From Pseudomonadota bacterium (lineage in GTDB: Bacteria > Myxococcota > Myxococcia > Myxococcales > Anaeromyxobacteraceae): a DNA stretch of 12,168 nucleotides. The DNA is taken from NCBI GenBank assembly GCA_023428085.1, contig JAEYZK010000418.1, positions 1 to 12,168 of the forward strand. The letters are read 5' to 3'. The notes beneath the pieces are model-generated. The model had not been told where the DNA came from and did no database searches. It saw nothing but the letters and a program-made list of their open reading frames with translations. Each line of letters starts with the position of its first letter. Position 1 is the stretch's first letter. The position numbers and the translations under genes were made by a program. This document shows positions 1-6,672 of this stretch, piece after piece.

Positions 1-107
1 GCGCGCCGGGCCGGCGCGCCCTTCCTGGGAGGTCCGGCCCGCTTCGCCTTCTTCTTCGCGGGGGGACGGGAGCGCTTCGCCGGGGCCGCCTTCTTCTTGT
101 TCGCCAT
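1..107 (-). CDS. Partial CDS, Lys/Ala/Pro-rich N-terminus, third gene of the pro operon
   Basis: Reading the minus strand from the ATG at 105-107 gives an open frame to the window edge that begins MANKKKAAPAKRSRPPAKKK and continues with the same Lys/Ala/Pro/Arg composition. A GGAGG at 119-123 lies 11 bases before the ATG. The proA stop is only 17 bases upstream, so the gene is probably co-transcribed with proBA. The visible 35 residues look like a disordered basic tail and contain no catalytic motif. In many bacteria proBA is followed by nadD or rsfS, and an N-terminally extended version of either would fit, but that is inference from gene order only. The gene is truncated by the window, so its function cannot be called. 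Confidence 0.6.
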   Translation of the reverse strand, partial: MANKKKAAPAKRSRPPAKKKAKRAGPPRKGAPARR

Positions 108-124
108 GCGCGTGTCTGCCTCCG

Positions 125-1417
125 CTAGGACCGCACGTGCCCGTCGCCCTCGACCACGTACCGCTGCGTGGTGAGCTCGGCGAGGCCCATGGGGCCGAAC
201 GCGTGGAGCTTCGTCGTGGAGATGCCGATCTCGGCGCCGAGCCCCAGCTCGCCGCCGTCGTTGAAGCGCGTGGACGCGTTGATCATCACCGCGCTCGCGA
301 TCACCTCGCGCTCGAACCGGCGCGCCGCCGCGAGGTCCTTCGTCAGGATCGCCTCGGTGTGCATCGAGCCGTACCGGGCGATGTGCTCGAGCGCGCCGTC
401 GAGGTCGTGCACCACGCGGACGGCGAGGATCTTGTCGAGGAACTCCTTGCCGTAGTCCTCGGGCCCGGCCCCCTCGGCCTCCACGCCCGCCCGCGCGAGC
501 AGCGTGAGCGCGGTCGGATCGCAGCGCAGCTCCACGCCGGCGTCGGCGAGCGCCTTGCCGACCGGCGGCAGCAGCCGCTCGGCGGCGCCGCGGTGGACGA
601 GCAGGCACTCGAGCGCGTTGCACACCGACGGGCGCTGCACCTTCCCGTTCAGCGCGAGGGCGACGGCCTGCGCCTCGTCGGCGCTCTCGTCGAGGAACAG
701 GTGGCAGACGCCCTCGTAGTGCTTCACCACGGGGACGCGCGCGCGCTCCACCACGGCGCGGATGAGCGACGGGCCGCCGCGCGGGATGCAGAGGTCGATG
801 AGGTCGTCGAGCTTCAGGAGCTCGTACGTCGCCTCGCGGTCGGGCGTCGGCACGACCTGCACCGCGGCCGCGGGCAGGTCGGCGTGGGCGACGCCCTCGG
901 CGAACGCCTCGGCGAGCGCGAGCGACGACCGGAGCGCGTCCGAGCCCGGGCGCAGGAGCGCGGCGTTCCCGCTCTTCAGGCACAGGGCGGCCGCGTCGGT
1001 CGTCACGTTGGGGCGCGCCTCGTAGATCATGAGGATCGTGCCGAGCGGGATCCGGACCTTCTTCACCGCGAGGCCGTTCGGCCGGCGCCAGGTCGAGGTC
1101 ACCTCGCCCACCGGATCGGGGAGCGCCGCGACCTCGAGGATCGCCTTCGCGACGCCGTCGAGCCGCTTCGCGTCGAGCGCCAGGCGGTCCACGAACGCCG
1201 CCGGCATCCCGCCCTTCCGCGCGGCCTCGAGGTCCTCCGCGTTGGCGGCGAGGATGCGCGCGGCGCGGTCGCGGATCGCCTCGACGGCGGCCCGGAGGGC
1301 GGCGTCCTTGGCGCGGGTGTCGGCGCGCGCGAGCACCCGCGCGGCCTCGCGGGCCGCCCCGGCCATGCGCCGCATCTCGCCGGCGAGCTCTCGCCCCTGC
1401 TCCTTCTGCATCCTCAC
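125..1417 (-). CDS. proA: Gamma-glutamyl phosphate reductase ProA
   Basis: This enzyme performs the second step of proline synthesis from glutamate: NADPH-dependent reduction of gamma-glutamyl phosphate to glutamate-5-semialdehyde in the cytoplasm. The 430-residue product has the normal family length. Recognisable ProA blocks are IPLGTILMIYEARPN (about 123-137), KSGNAALLRPGSDA (148-161), and RPSVCNALE, whose Cys266 matches the catalytic cysteine of the aldehyde-dehydrogenase-like fold. The C-terminal block INASTRFNDGGELGLGAEIG (about 379-398) and TTKLHAFGPMGL are also present. The start is GTG at 1415-1417, overlapping the proB TGA by four bases (GTGA), which indicates translational coupling. 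An in-frame ATG two codons later (1409-1411) is the alternative. Identification is near certain; the start is slightly less so. Confidence 0.97.
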   Translation of the reverse strand: MRMQKEQGRELAGEMRRMAGAAREAARVLARADTRAKDAALRAAVEAIRDRAARILAANAEDLEAARKGGMPAAFVDRLALDAKRLDGVAKAILEVAALPDPVGEVTSTWRRPNGLAVKKVRIPLGTILMIYEARPNVTTDAAALCLKSGNAALLRPGSDALRSSLALAEAFAEGVAHADLPAAAVQVVPTPDREATYELLKLDDLIDLCIPRGGPSLIRAVVERARVPVVKHYEGVCHLFLDESADEAQAVALALNGKVQRPSVCNALECLLVHRGAAERLLPPVGKALADAGVELRCDPTALTLLARAGVEAEGAGPEDYGKEFLDKILAVRVVHDLDGALEHIARYGSMHTEAILTKDLAAARRFEREVIASAVMINASTRFNDGGELGLGAEIGISTTKLHAFGPMGLAELTTQRYVVEGDGHVRS

Positions 1418-2553
1418 TCCCGGGTCGCGTCGAGGACCACCAGGTCGTTCCGGTGGATCACCTCGTCCAGGTACTTATACCCGAGCGCCCGCTCGATCTC
1501 TCCGGTCTTGAGGCCCGCGATCCGCCGCAGCTCCTCGGCCGCGTACCCGGCCAGCCCGCGCGCGAACGGCCGCCCGCCCTCCACGGCGATGTCCACCGGA
1601 TCGCCGATCCCGAACTGACCTTCGACGCCGCGCACCCCGCTCGGGAGCAGGCTCCGGCCCTGATCGGAGAGCGCGCGCCGGGCGCCCGCGTCCACGACGA
1701 TCGTCCCCTTGCCGCGCGCGGCGGCGGCGAGCCAGCCCTTGCGCGACGACAGGCGCTCGGCCTCGCGGCCGAAGACGGTGCCGAGCGCGGCGCCGCCGAG
1801 CAGGTCCGGGAGCGCGCGGGGGCGCCGCCCCGAGACCAGCGCCGTCGCGATCCCCTGGGCGGCGAGCCGGCGGGCGGCGCGGACCTTCGTGGCCATTCCG
1901 CCGGTGCTCCGCTCGCTGCCCGCGCCGCCGGCGATCCGCTCGATCTCGGCCGTGACGCGCGGGACGTCGTGGATGAGCACCGCGCCCGGCTGGGACGGGT
2001 TCCGATCGTAGAGCCCCTCCACGTCGGTGAGCATCACGACCGCCTCGGCCTCGATGCAGCTCGCCACGAGCCCGGCCAGCGTGTCGTTGTCGCCGACCTT
2101 GATCTCCTCCACCGCGACCGTGTCGTTCTCGTTCACGACCGGGACGGCGCCCTTCTCGAGCAGCTTCGCGAAGGTGCGGCGCGCGTTGAGGAACCGCCGG
2201 CGCGACGCCAGGTCGTCCGCGGTGAGGAGCACCTGGGCGGTCACGAGGCCGTGCGCGCCGAGCGCCTCGCCCCACGCCGCCATGAGGTGGGGCTGGCCCA
2301 CCGCCGCCGCGGCCTGCTTCGTGGGGATGTCCCAGGGCTTGGCCTTCGAGCGCACGAGGCCGAGCTTCTCGGCCCCGAGGGCGACCGCGCCGGACGAGAC
2401 GAGCACCACCCTCCGCCCGCGCGCCACCTCGGCGAGCTCCGCCGCGAGCCGGGCGCAGTTCGCGGGATCGAACCGGCCCCGGGCGTCCGTCAGGGTGCCG
2501 GTCCCGATCTTCACGACGAGTCGCTTCACGCGGTGGAGGAGGCTGCGGGGCAT
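1414..2553 (-). CDS. proB: Glutamate 5-kinase ProB with C-terminal PUA domain
   Basis: ProB catalyses the first and usually feedback-controlled step of proline synthesis, ATP-dependent phosphorylation of glutamate to gamma-glutamyl phosphate, and hands this labile product to ProA. The 379-residue protein has an amino-acid-kinase domain (about 8-260) with VVKIGTGTLTD, VLVSSGAVALG (50-60), NENDTVAVEE and KVGDNDTLAGLVA (141-164), LTDVEGLYDRNP (175-186) and STGGMATKVRAA (216-227). A PUA domain follows (about 281-365), as in the long ProB type. It heads an operon with proA, overlapping it by GTGA. The ATG at 2551-2553 has no purine-rich Shine-Dalgarno sequence upstream, and a good -10 hexamer lies only nine bases before it, so the mRNA may be leaderless. 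The product call is very secure. Confidence 0.97.
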   Translation of the reverse strand: MPRSLLHRVKRLVVKIGTGTLTDARGRFDPANCARLAAELAEVARGRRVVLVSSGAVALGAEKLGLVRSKAKPWDIPTKQAAAAVGQPHLMAAWGEALGAHGLVTAQVLLTADDLASRRRFLNARRTFAKLLEKGAVPVVNENDTVAVEEIKVGDNDTLAGLVASCIEAEAVVMLTDVEGLYDRNPSQPGAVLIHDVPRVTAEIERIAGGAGSERSTGGMATKVRAARRLAAQGIATALVSGRRPRALPDLLGGAALGTVFGREAERLSSRKGWLAAAARGKGTIVVDAGARRALSDQGRSLLPSGVRGVEGQFGIGDPVDIAVEGGRPFARGLAGYAAEELRRIAGLKTGEIERALGYKYLDEVIHRNDLVVLDATRE

Positions 2554-2562
2554 GGGGGCGGC

Positions 2563-2568
2563 ATTCTA
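2563..2568 (-). promoter_or_regulatory. Candidate -10 element of proB
   Basis: The minus strand reads TAGAAT, five of six matches to TATAAT, with nine bases (2554-2562) before the proB ATG. Transcription would begin at or next to the start codon. No convincing -35 hexamer is visible 16-18 bases upstream. Confidence 0.4.
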
Positions 2569-2597
2569 GGCGGAAAACGGCCCCGGGATCGCCACCG

Positions 2598-2666
2598 AGG
2601 CCTCGGGCTTCAGGCCTCGGGCTTCAGGGGGACTGCGCGCCTGCCAGAGGCCTGACGCCTGAGGCC
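2598..2666. repeat. 14-bp tandem repeat and inverted pair of 18-bp palindromic elements
   Basis: A 14-bp unit (GCCTCGGGCTTCAG) occurs twice head to tail at 2600-2627. Two elements of the form GGCCT-N8-AGGCC lie at 2599-2616 and 2649-2666. The second is the reverse complement of the first at 16 of 18 positions, so the two can form a long imperfect stem around a 32-nt loop. The block lies between the stop of the polyproline protein gene and proB, where it could end or stabilise the upstream minus-strand transcript. There is no U-tract. Confidence 0.6.
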
Positions 2667-2676
2667 CCGGTTTCGG

Positions 2677-3480
2677 CTACGGCAACCGATAGGTCACCGA
2701 CGCCGAGATCGGCATCAGGTTCTTCCCCGCCTTGGCCGAGAGCTGCATGAAGATCATGTAGCCGTAGGCGTGGTTGTTCACCTTCTTCGCCGTGATGCTC
2801 TCGGTCTGGACCGCCCGCACCTCGGGCGTGGCGCCGCTCGTCGCGAGCTTCGCCATCATCACGTCGTCGGAGCGGAAGAGGTACGCGCCCGCGTCCACGT
2901 CCGTCGCGTCGTCCCAGAACGTGTACGTGAAGCTCGAGATCGTCGCGCCCTCGGGCAGCGAGATCGGGATGACGAGGAAGTCGTCGTCGCCCGACACCTG
3001 GTACCGGCCGACGCCGCCGGGCACGCTCGCCTGCGCGGTCGCGGTCGTGGAGATGCGCGTCACACCGGCGAGCGCGGCGACGGACGACACGCCGCGGGGC
3101 AGCTTCTGGCAGATGACCGATCCGTCCTCGCCGACGATCCGGATCGCGGAGCCGGGCGCGCAGGTCCCGGTGATGCGCGCCTGCTTCTCGGCGATGAGCT
3201 GCTGCGTGCGGACGATCTCCATCGAGTGCGACTGGATCGCGCCGACCACCGACGGCGGCATGCGCTCCATCGTGAGCTGGCCGGACTGGATCTGCTCGGC
3301 GTCGATCACCGAGGGGCCGGCGGTCGGCTGGTTGACCGGCAGGACGGGCGGCGGCGGGGGCGGCGGAGGAGGCGGCTCCTTCCAGGGCGGCTCGATGGCG
3401 AGCCAGGCGACCGCCGTCGCGGTCGCTGCCGTGGCAAAGAAAAGCCCGAGAGCTCCCAGGAGAAGCTTGTTCCCGCGCAT
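2677..3480 (-). CDS. Membrane-anchored polyproline protein of unknown function
   Basis: The 267-residue product starts with MRGNK and a single hydrophobic helix (about 5-28), then a run of ten prolines (36-45), so it is probably held in the inner membrane with an extended periplasmic linker. The segment around IDAEQIQSGQL resembles stretches in phage-tail-fibre-like and bacterial collagen-like proteins. CAPGSAIRIVGEDGSVIC carries a Cys pair in a pattern I recognise from such surface proteins (C-P-G-x-A-I-R-x-I-x-x-D-G-x-V-x-C). The remaining 130 residues look beta-rich, with no catalytic motif seen. A strong GGAGG at 3486-3490, five bases before the ATG, supports the start. The gene is divergent from the M48 protease lipoprotein. 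Its function is unknown; a beta-jelly-roll or trimeric surface domain is my guess. Confidence 0.8.
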   Translation of the reverse strand: MRGNKLLLGALGLFFATAATATAVAWLAIEPPWKEPPPPPPPPPPVLPVNQPTAGPSVIDAEQIQSGQLTMERMPPSVVGAIQSHSMEIVRTQQLIAEKQARITGTCAPGSAIRIVGEDGSVICQKLPRGVSSVAALAGVTRISTTATAQASVPGGVGRYQVSGDDDFLVIPISLPEGATISSFTYTFWDDATDVDAGAYLFRSDDVMMAKLATSGATPEVRAVQTESITAKKVNNHAYGYMIFMQLSAKAGKNLMPISASVTYRLP

Positions 3481-3500
3481 CGCTGCCTCCGAATGGCTCG

Positions 3501-3530
3501 TTTGTACCCTGCACGGGCCCCGTTATTCAA
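3501..3530 (-). promoter_or_regulatory. Candidate promoter for the polyproline protein gene
   Basis: The minus strand has TTGAAT (3525-3530) and TACAAA (3501-3506) with an 18-bp spacer, each four of six matches to the sigma-70 consensus. It lies just upstream of the GGAGG of the minus-strand gene, inside the short divergent region shared with the M48 gene. It is suggestive only. Confidence 0.3.
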
Positions 3531-3570
3531 CCGAGCAAGGAGACCCGCGATGGCCAGCTTTCCGAAGAAG

Positions 3571-3575
3571 GGAGG
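3571..3575 (+). promoter_or_regulatory. Ribosome binding site deciding the M48 lipoprotein start
   Basis: GGAGG lies ten bases before the ATG at 3586. A second in-frame ATG at 3550 has its own good site, AAGGAG at 3537-3542, seven bases upstream. The 3586 start gives a normal 22-residue lipoprotein signal, so it is preferred. The longer form would add 12 residues to the cytoplasmic end of the signal. Confidence 0.55.
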
Positions 3576-3585
3576 AATTCCATAC

Positions 3586-4479
3586 ATGTGCGAGATCGTC
3601 CCGCGGTCCCGGTACGTCGTCGCGGCGGCCCTGATATCGGCCCTCACGGCGTGCTCCACGGCCCAGCGGCGGAGCGCCGAGACGAAGCTGGCCGAGGTGC
3701 TGATCCCGACGGAGCAGGAGAATCAGCTCGGACTGCAAGTGAAGCAGGAGCTCGAGCAGAAGCAGGGGATCGAGTACGTCGAGGACGGCGCCGTCAACGC
3801 CTACGTCCAGCGGATCGCGGGCCCGATCCTGGAGCAGGCGAAGAAGGATCGCCCCGACGTGAAGTGGACGGTGAAGGTGATCAACGACCCGCGCCAGGTG
3901 AACGCCTTCGCGACGCCGGGCGGCTTCCTGTACGTCTACTCGGGCCTCATCCTCGCCGCGGACAACACGGCCGAGGTGGCCGGCGTCCTCGGCCACGAGG
4001 CCGGGCACGTGGTCGCGCGCCACTCCGCCCGCCAGATGGTGAACGCCGTCGGGCTCCAGACGCTCGCCAGCGTCGCCCTGGGCGAGGACCCGGGCACGCT
4101 CGCGCAGCTCGCGACGGCGCTCGCCGGCCAGGGGGCGCTCCTCGCGCACAGCCGCTCCGACGAGATCGAGGCCGACGAGCTCGGCGCGCGGTACTCCGCG
4201 GGCGCGGGCTTCGACCCGCGCGGCATCGCCACGTTCTTCGGGAAGCTCATGAAGGGCGAGGGGGAGCAGCCGGGGTGGACGAAGTTCCTCTCCACCCACC
4301 CCCCGAGCGCGGAGCGGATCGAGCGCGTCGACGCGTTCATCGCGAAGCACGAGCTCACCGGCGAGGGCGGCACGAGCGGGACCGAGATCGCGCGGGTGAA
4401 GGAGCGGATCAAGGGGATCCCGCCGCCGGCCACCGCGCGCTCCGGCGCCGAGGGCGGGGCGGGCACCGGGAGCCGGTAG
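3586..4479 (+). CDS. M48-family zinc metalloprotease lipoprotein
   Basis: This is a predicted periplasmic, lipid-anchored metallopeptidase of family M48 (the LoiP/YcaL/BepA-like group), which in other Gram-negative bacteria serves outer-membrane protein quality control. The 297-residue product opens with a signal peptide ending in lipobox LTAC (Cys23), followed by Ser, consistent with outer-membrane sorting. NAFATPGGFLYVYSGLI (106-122) precedes the zinc motif HEAGH (137-141). The third ligand is Glu193 in SRSDEIEAD, matching the family pattern SRxxExxAD. THPPSAERIERV (237-248) is the conserved C-terminal block. The catalytic residues are intact. Two plausible starts exist (3586 and 3550). The gene ends nine bases from the convergent LysE-type gene. 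The physiological substrate cannot be told from sequence. Confidence 0.93.
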   Translation: MCEIVPRSRYVVAAALISALTACSTAQRRSAETKLAEVLIPTEQENQLGLQVKQELEQKQGIEYVEDGAVNAYVQRIAGPILEQAKKDRPDVKWTVKVINDPRQVNAFATPGGFLYVYSGLILAADNTAEVAGVLGHEAGHVVARHSARQMVNAVGLQTLASVALGEDPGTLAQLATALAGQGALLAHSRSDEIEADELGARYSAGAGFDPRGIATFFGKLMKGEGEQPGWTKFLSTHPPSAERIERVDAFIAKHELTGEGGTSGTEIARVKERIKGIPPPATARSGAEGGAGTGSR

Positions 4480-4488
4480 CGCCGCCCC

Positions 4489-5094
4489 TCACCCGCGGGC
4501 GAGCAGCAGGGCCTGCCACCCGGCGAACCCGGCGAGCGCGGCGCCCGAGGCGATCCCGAGGGCCCGCCGCGCCGCCGGCCCGGCGCGGGAGATCGCGCCC
4601 GCGAGGAGGAGGAACGCCGCGTTCCCCGCCACGATGCAGGCGTAGAAGCCGGCGAGGAACGCGAGCGCGCGGGCGGGGCTCGCCCGCCACGCGGCCGTGA
4701 GGGTGGGCCCGCCGATCACGCTCCAGAACAGCCACATGTTGGGGTTCGTGAGGTTGACGAGGCCCGCCGCGACGAAGCCCCGCGGCGCCTGGGGTGCGGG
4801 CGCGTCCGCCGGGCGGAGCGCCCCGCGCACCGTGGCGATCGCCAGGACGAGCATCACCGCGATGCCCGCCACGCGGAGGGCCGTCACCAGCGCCGGCGGG
4901 AGCTGGGCGAGCAGCACGAGGACGAGGGCGACGACCGGCGCGTCGGTCGCGAGCGGCACGAGCGCGAGCGGCAGCGATCGCACCGGCCCGGCCTGGAGCG
5001 CGCGCGCGACGAACAGCGCCTGGAGCGGACCCGGCGCCGCCGCGGCGGAGAGCCCGAGGACGGCCCCCTGGCCCATGGCGCCGAGCGGGATCAC
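4489..5094 (-). CDS. LysE/RhtB-family amino-acid exporter-like membrane protein
   Basis: A 201-residue, very hydrophobic protein with about six predicted helices, the usual size and topology of LysE/RhtB exporters, which expel amino acids or related small molecules across the inner membrane. The diagnostic N-terminal motif is AAAAPGPLQALF (about 17-28), and NLTNPNMWLFW (114-124) matches the central NP motif of the family. The preferred start is GTG at 5092-5094, overlapping the exonuclease stop as GTGA. The ATG at 5074-5076, giving 195 residues, is the alternative; neither has a close Shine-Dalgarno sequence, so coupling to the upstream gene is likely. The substrate is unknown. It faces the M48 gene tail to tail across nine bases, with no terminator visible between them. 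Confidence 0.88.
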   Translation of the reverse strand: MIPLGAMGQGAVLGLSAAAAPGPLQALFVARALQAGPVRSLPLALVPLATDAPVVALVLVLLAQLPPALVTALRVAGIAVMLVLAIATVRGALRPADAPAPQAPRGFVAAGLVNLTNPNMWLFWSVIGGPTLTAAWRASPARALAFLAGFYACIVAGNAAFLLLAGAISRAGPAARRALGIASGAALAGFAGWQALLLARG

Positions 5095-5609
5095 TTGAGC
5101 GAGAGCTCGAGCCCCATCTCCACGAGCTGGAGCAGGACCTCGGCGTTGCCCTTGGCGTCGTTCACCGGGTGGTGATCGTGGCCGGTCTTGCGCAGGTGCT
5201 TCCACTGTGCGTACGCGTTCTTGACCATGCCGCAGTAGAGGTCGCCGATGCGCCGGCCGGACCAGCCGAAGGGGTTCCGCTCGAGGTACGTGTGGAAGTA
5301 CCAGTTCACGAACTGCCAGTCGAAGGCGAGGTTGTCGGAGAAGAAGATCGGCCGGCCGCGGCTCGTCTCCAGGATCCACTTCTCGAACGCCTCCAGCACC
5401 GGCCCCGGCTCGTCGAACCGGAGGTGCTCCTCGCGCGAGACGCCGGAGATGGCGAGCGCCTCCGGGAGCCAGCGGTCGGAGATGGGGCGGGTCTGGCCGT
5501 AGAAGGTCCGGGAGAGGCCCGGCTCGACGAGCACCGCGCCGAGCGAGACCATCGAGAACTTCCCGGGGATCGGGCCGTCGGCCTCGACGTCCACCACATA
5601 GAGGGACAT
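5091..5609 (-). CDS. DEDDh-family 3'-5' exonuclease
   Basis: The 172-residue protein consists essentially of one RNase-T-like fold. It begins MSLYVVDVEADGPIPG, giving the first acidic pair Asp7 and Glu9 (DxE). Asp97 lies in DNLAFDWQF, and His146 and Asp151 in HDHHPVND match the Hx4D signature of DEDDh nucleases, so all four metal-binding acids and the general base appear present. The DGPIPG form resembles small stand-alone nucleases usually annotated as 3'-5' exoribonucleases; substrate preference cannot be read from sequence. An in-frame ATG at 5619-5621 would add MSPH. Neither start has a clear ribosome site. The stop overlaps the LysE-type GTG. The pairing with an exporter has no obvious functional logic. 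Confidence 0.9.
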   Translation of the reverse strand: MSLYVVDVEADGPIPGKFSMVSLGAVLVEPGLSRTFYGQTRPISDRWLPEALAISGVSREEHLRFDEPGPVLEAFEKWILETSRGRPIFFSDNLAFDWQFVNWYFHTYLERNPFGWSGRRIGDLYCGMVKNAYAQWKHLRKTGHDHHPVNDAKGNAEVLLQLVEMGLELSLK

Positions 5610-5681
5610 GTGGGGCGACATAACCACGCGGGGTGGGCGGCGTCGAGGGAGGATCAGCACGACGCGGACGGAGAGAATACC

Positions 5682-5710
5682 GCTCGGCCTGAGCCTGTCG
5701 AAGGCCGAGC
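5682..5710. repeat. REP-like palindrome containing CTGAGCCTGTCGAAGG
   Basis: A perfect 8-bp stem, GCTCGGCC (5682-5689) and GGCCGAGC (5703-5710), encloses the loop TGAGCCTGTCGAA. The core CTGAGCCTGTCGAAGG matches, from memory, a short palindromic repeat scattered between genes in many bacteria. A second partial copy, CTGTCGAAG, is at 5721-5729. It lies in the divergent gap between the exonuclease gene and the secreted four-Cys protein gene. Confidence 0.65.
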
Positions 5711-5810
5711 GTCGATCGGACTGTCGAAGCACCAGGGCGCGCGCTGGCCCCGCGCGTGGAGTCGCGGGATGATGCGGGGAACGGAACCGCGCGGGGCGGG
5801 TGGAGGCGTC

Positions 5811-6539
5811 ATGCAGCTCGTGGGATGGGTCCTCGTGGCGGTGGTGGGCGCGGGCGGCGCCAAGGCCTCGACGTCCACGAAGCCCGCGATGCCGGCGGTG
5901 GCCCGGTACGAGGCGGCCCTCGCGAAGGCGCGCGCGCAGCGGAGCGCGGACGTCGAGGAGCTGTACGGGCTCGCGCTCGGCGCGGGCGCCGAGGTCCTCC
6001 GCGATCTCGTGAAGGTGTCGGAGGCGCAGTTCGCGGGGCGGGAGGCGAAGCCGGCGGTCACCGCGGTGCAGGGCCTCACGCTGAGCTGGCAGAACGTCCT
6101 CTACGCCGAGCCGCAGCCGAGGTTCTTCGCCGCGCTCGCGAAGGAGAAGGGCCGCCCCGCCGACCAGGCGTTCTTCGAGCGGCTCGCCGCGACGAAGCCC
6201 GAGGGCACGTGGCCCGTCTACATCGCGCCGCAGAGCGACGTCTCGGGGTGCGTCCGGTACGAGGCGCGCGTCGTCGCGCCCGTGTACCGGGGCTGGCTCG
6301 ACTTCAAGAAGCGCTTCCCGAAGGCGTACCCGCGGGCGGTGGCGCAGGAGCTGGAGCGCGCCGAGCATGCCCTCGCGGGGACCTGCGCCTGCGGCACGCA
6401 GGGGGACGTCGAGGCCGGCCTCGCCGAGCTCGCGAAGGCGCTCGCCGGGACGAAGGCGGGGGCGATCGCGAAGAAGCAGCTCGAGGGGCTCCGGGCCGGC
6501 AAGGGCGAGCTCCGGGTGGAGTGCAAGGCGGCGGGGTGA
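5811..6539 (+). CDS. Secreted four-cysteine protein of unknown function
   Basis: I do not recognise this 242-residue product. It begins with an uncharged signal-like segment, MQLVGWVLVAVVGAGGAKAS, with a likely signal-peptidase-I site after AKA (residue 19). The mature part is rich in Ala, Lys and Glu and looks mostly alpha-helical. Four cysteines (147, 192, 194, 238) include a CAC pair in GTCACGTQGD, consistent with periplasmic disulfides or a metal site. GGAGG at 5802-5806, four bases before the ATG, fixes the start. The frame is open far upstream, but that part overlaps the minus-strand exonuclease gene and is not coding. It stands alone, with 133 bases to the next gene. Third-position GC is as high as in neighbours, so there is no sign of recent transfer. 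Confidence 0.82.
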   Translation: MQLVGWVLVAVVGAGGAKASTSTKPAMPAVARYEAALAKARAQRSADVEELYGLALGAGAEVLRDLVKVSEAQFAGREAKPAVTAVQGLTLSWQNVLYAEPQPRFFAALAKEKGRPADQAFFERLAATKPEGTWPVYIAPQSDVSGCVRYEARVVAPVYRGWLDFKKRFPKAYPRAVAQELERAEHALAGTCACGTQGDVEAGLAELAKALAGTKAGAIAKKQLEGLRAGKGELRVECKAAG

Positions 6540-6662
6540 GCTTCGCGTAGACCGCGTCCCTGGCCAGCCCGGCTTGCCTGCGCGGCGCATGTGCCCAGCG
6601 CGGGAGCCTTGTCCGTGCGACAGGCCGATCCGCCCACCGTGTGCTACATCTACGCGCCCTTC

Positions 6663-6668
6663 AGGAGG
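6663..6668 (+). promoter_or_regulatory. Strong ribosome binding site of the collagen-like lipoprotein
   Basis: AGGAGG is four bases before the ATG at 6673. Upstream, around 6640-6655, TGTGCTACATCTAC is a possible -10 region, but no -35 matches it well. Confidence 0.6.
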
Positions 6669-6672
6669 GGAA

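Noticed and set aside
137..1618. 493-codon plus-strand open frame over proA and the end of proB
   Set aside because: It is antisense to strongly recognised proA/proB, rich in Arg/Ala/His from GC-rich antisense codons, and has no domain.
1453..2655. 400-codon plus-strand open frame over proB
   Set aside because: Antisense to proB, low-complexity Arg/Glu/Ala composition, no ribosome site.
2770..3585. N-terminal extension of the M48 frame
   Set aside because: It runs antisense through the polyproline protein gene. The lipoprotein signal and ribosome sites place the start at 3586 or 3550.
4794..5810. N-terminal extension of the secreted four-Cys protein frame
   Set aside because: It overlaps the LysE-type and exonuclease genes in antisense. 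The signal peptide and GGAGG mark the start at 5811.
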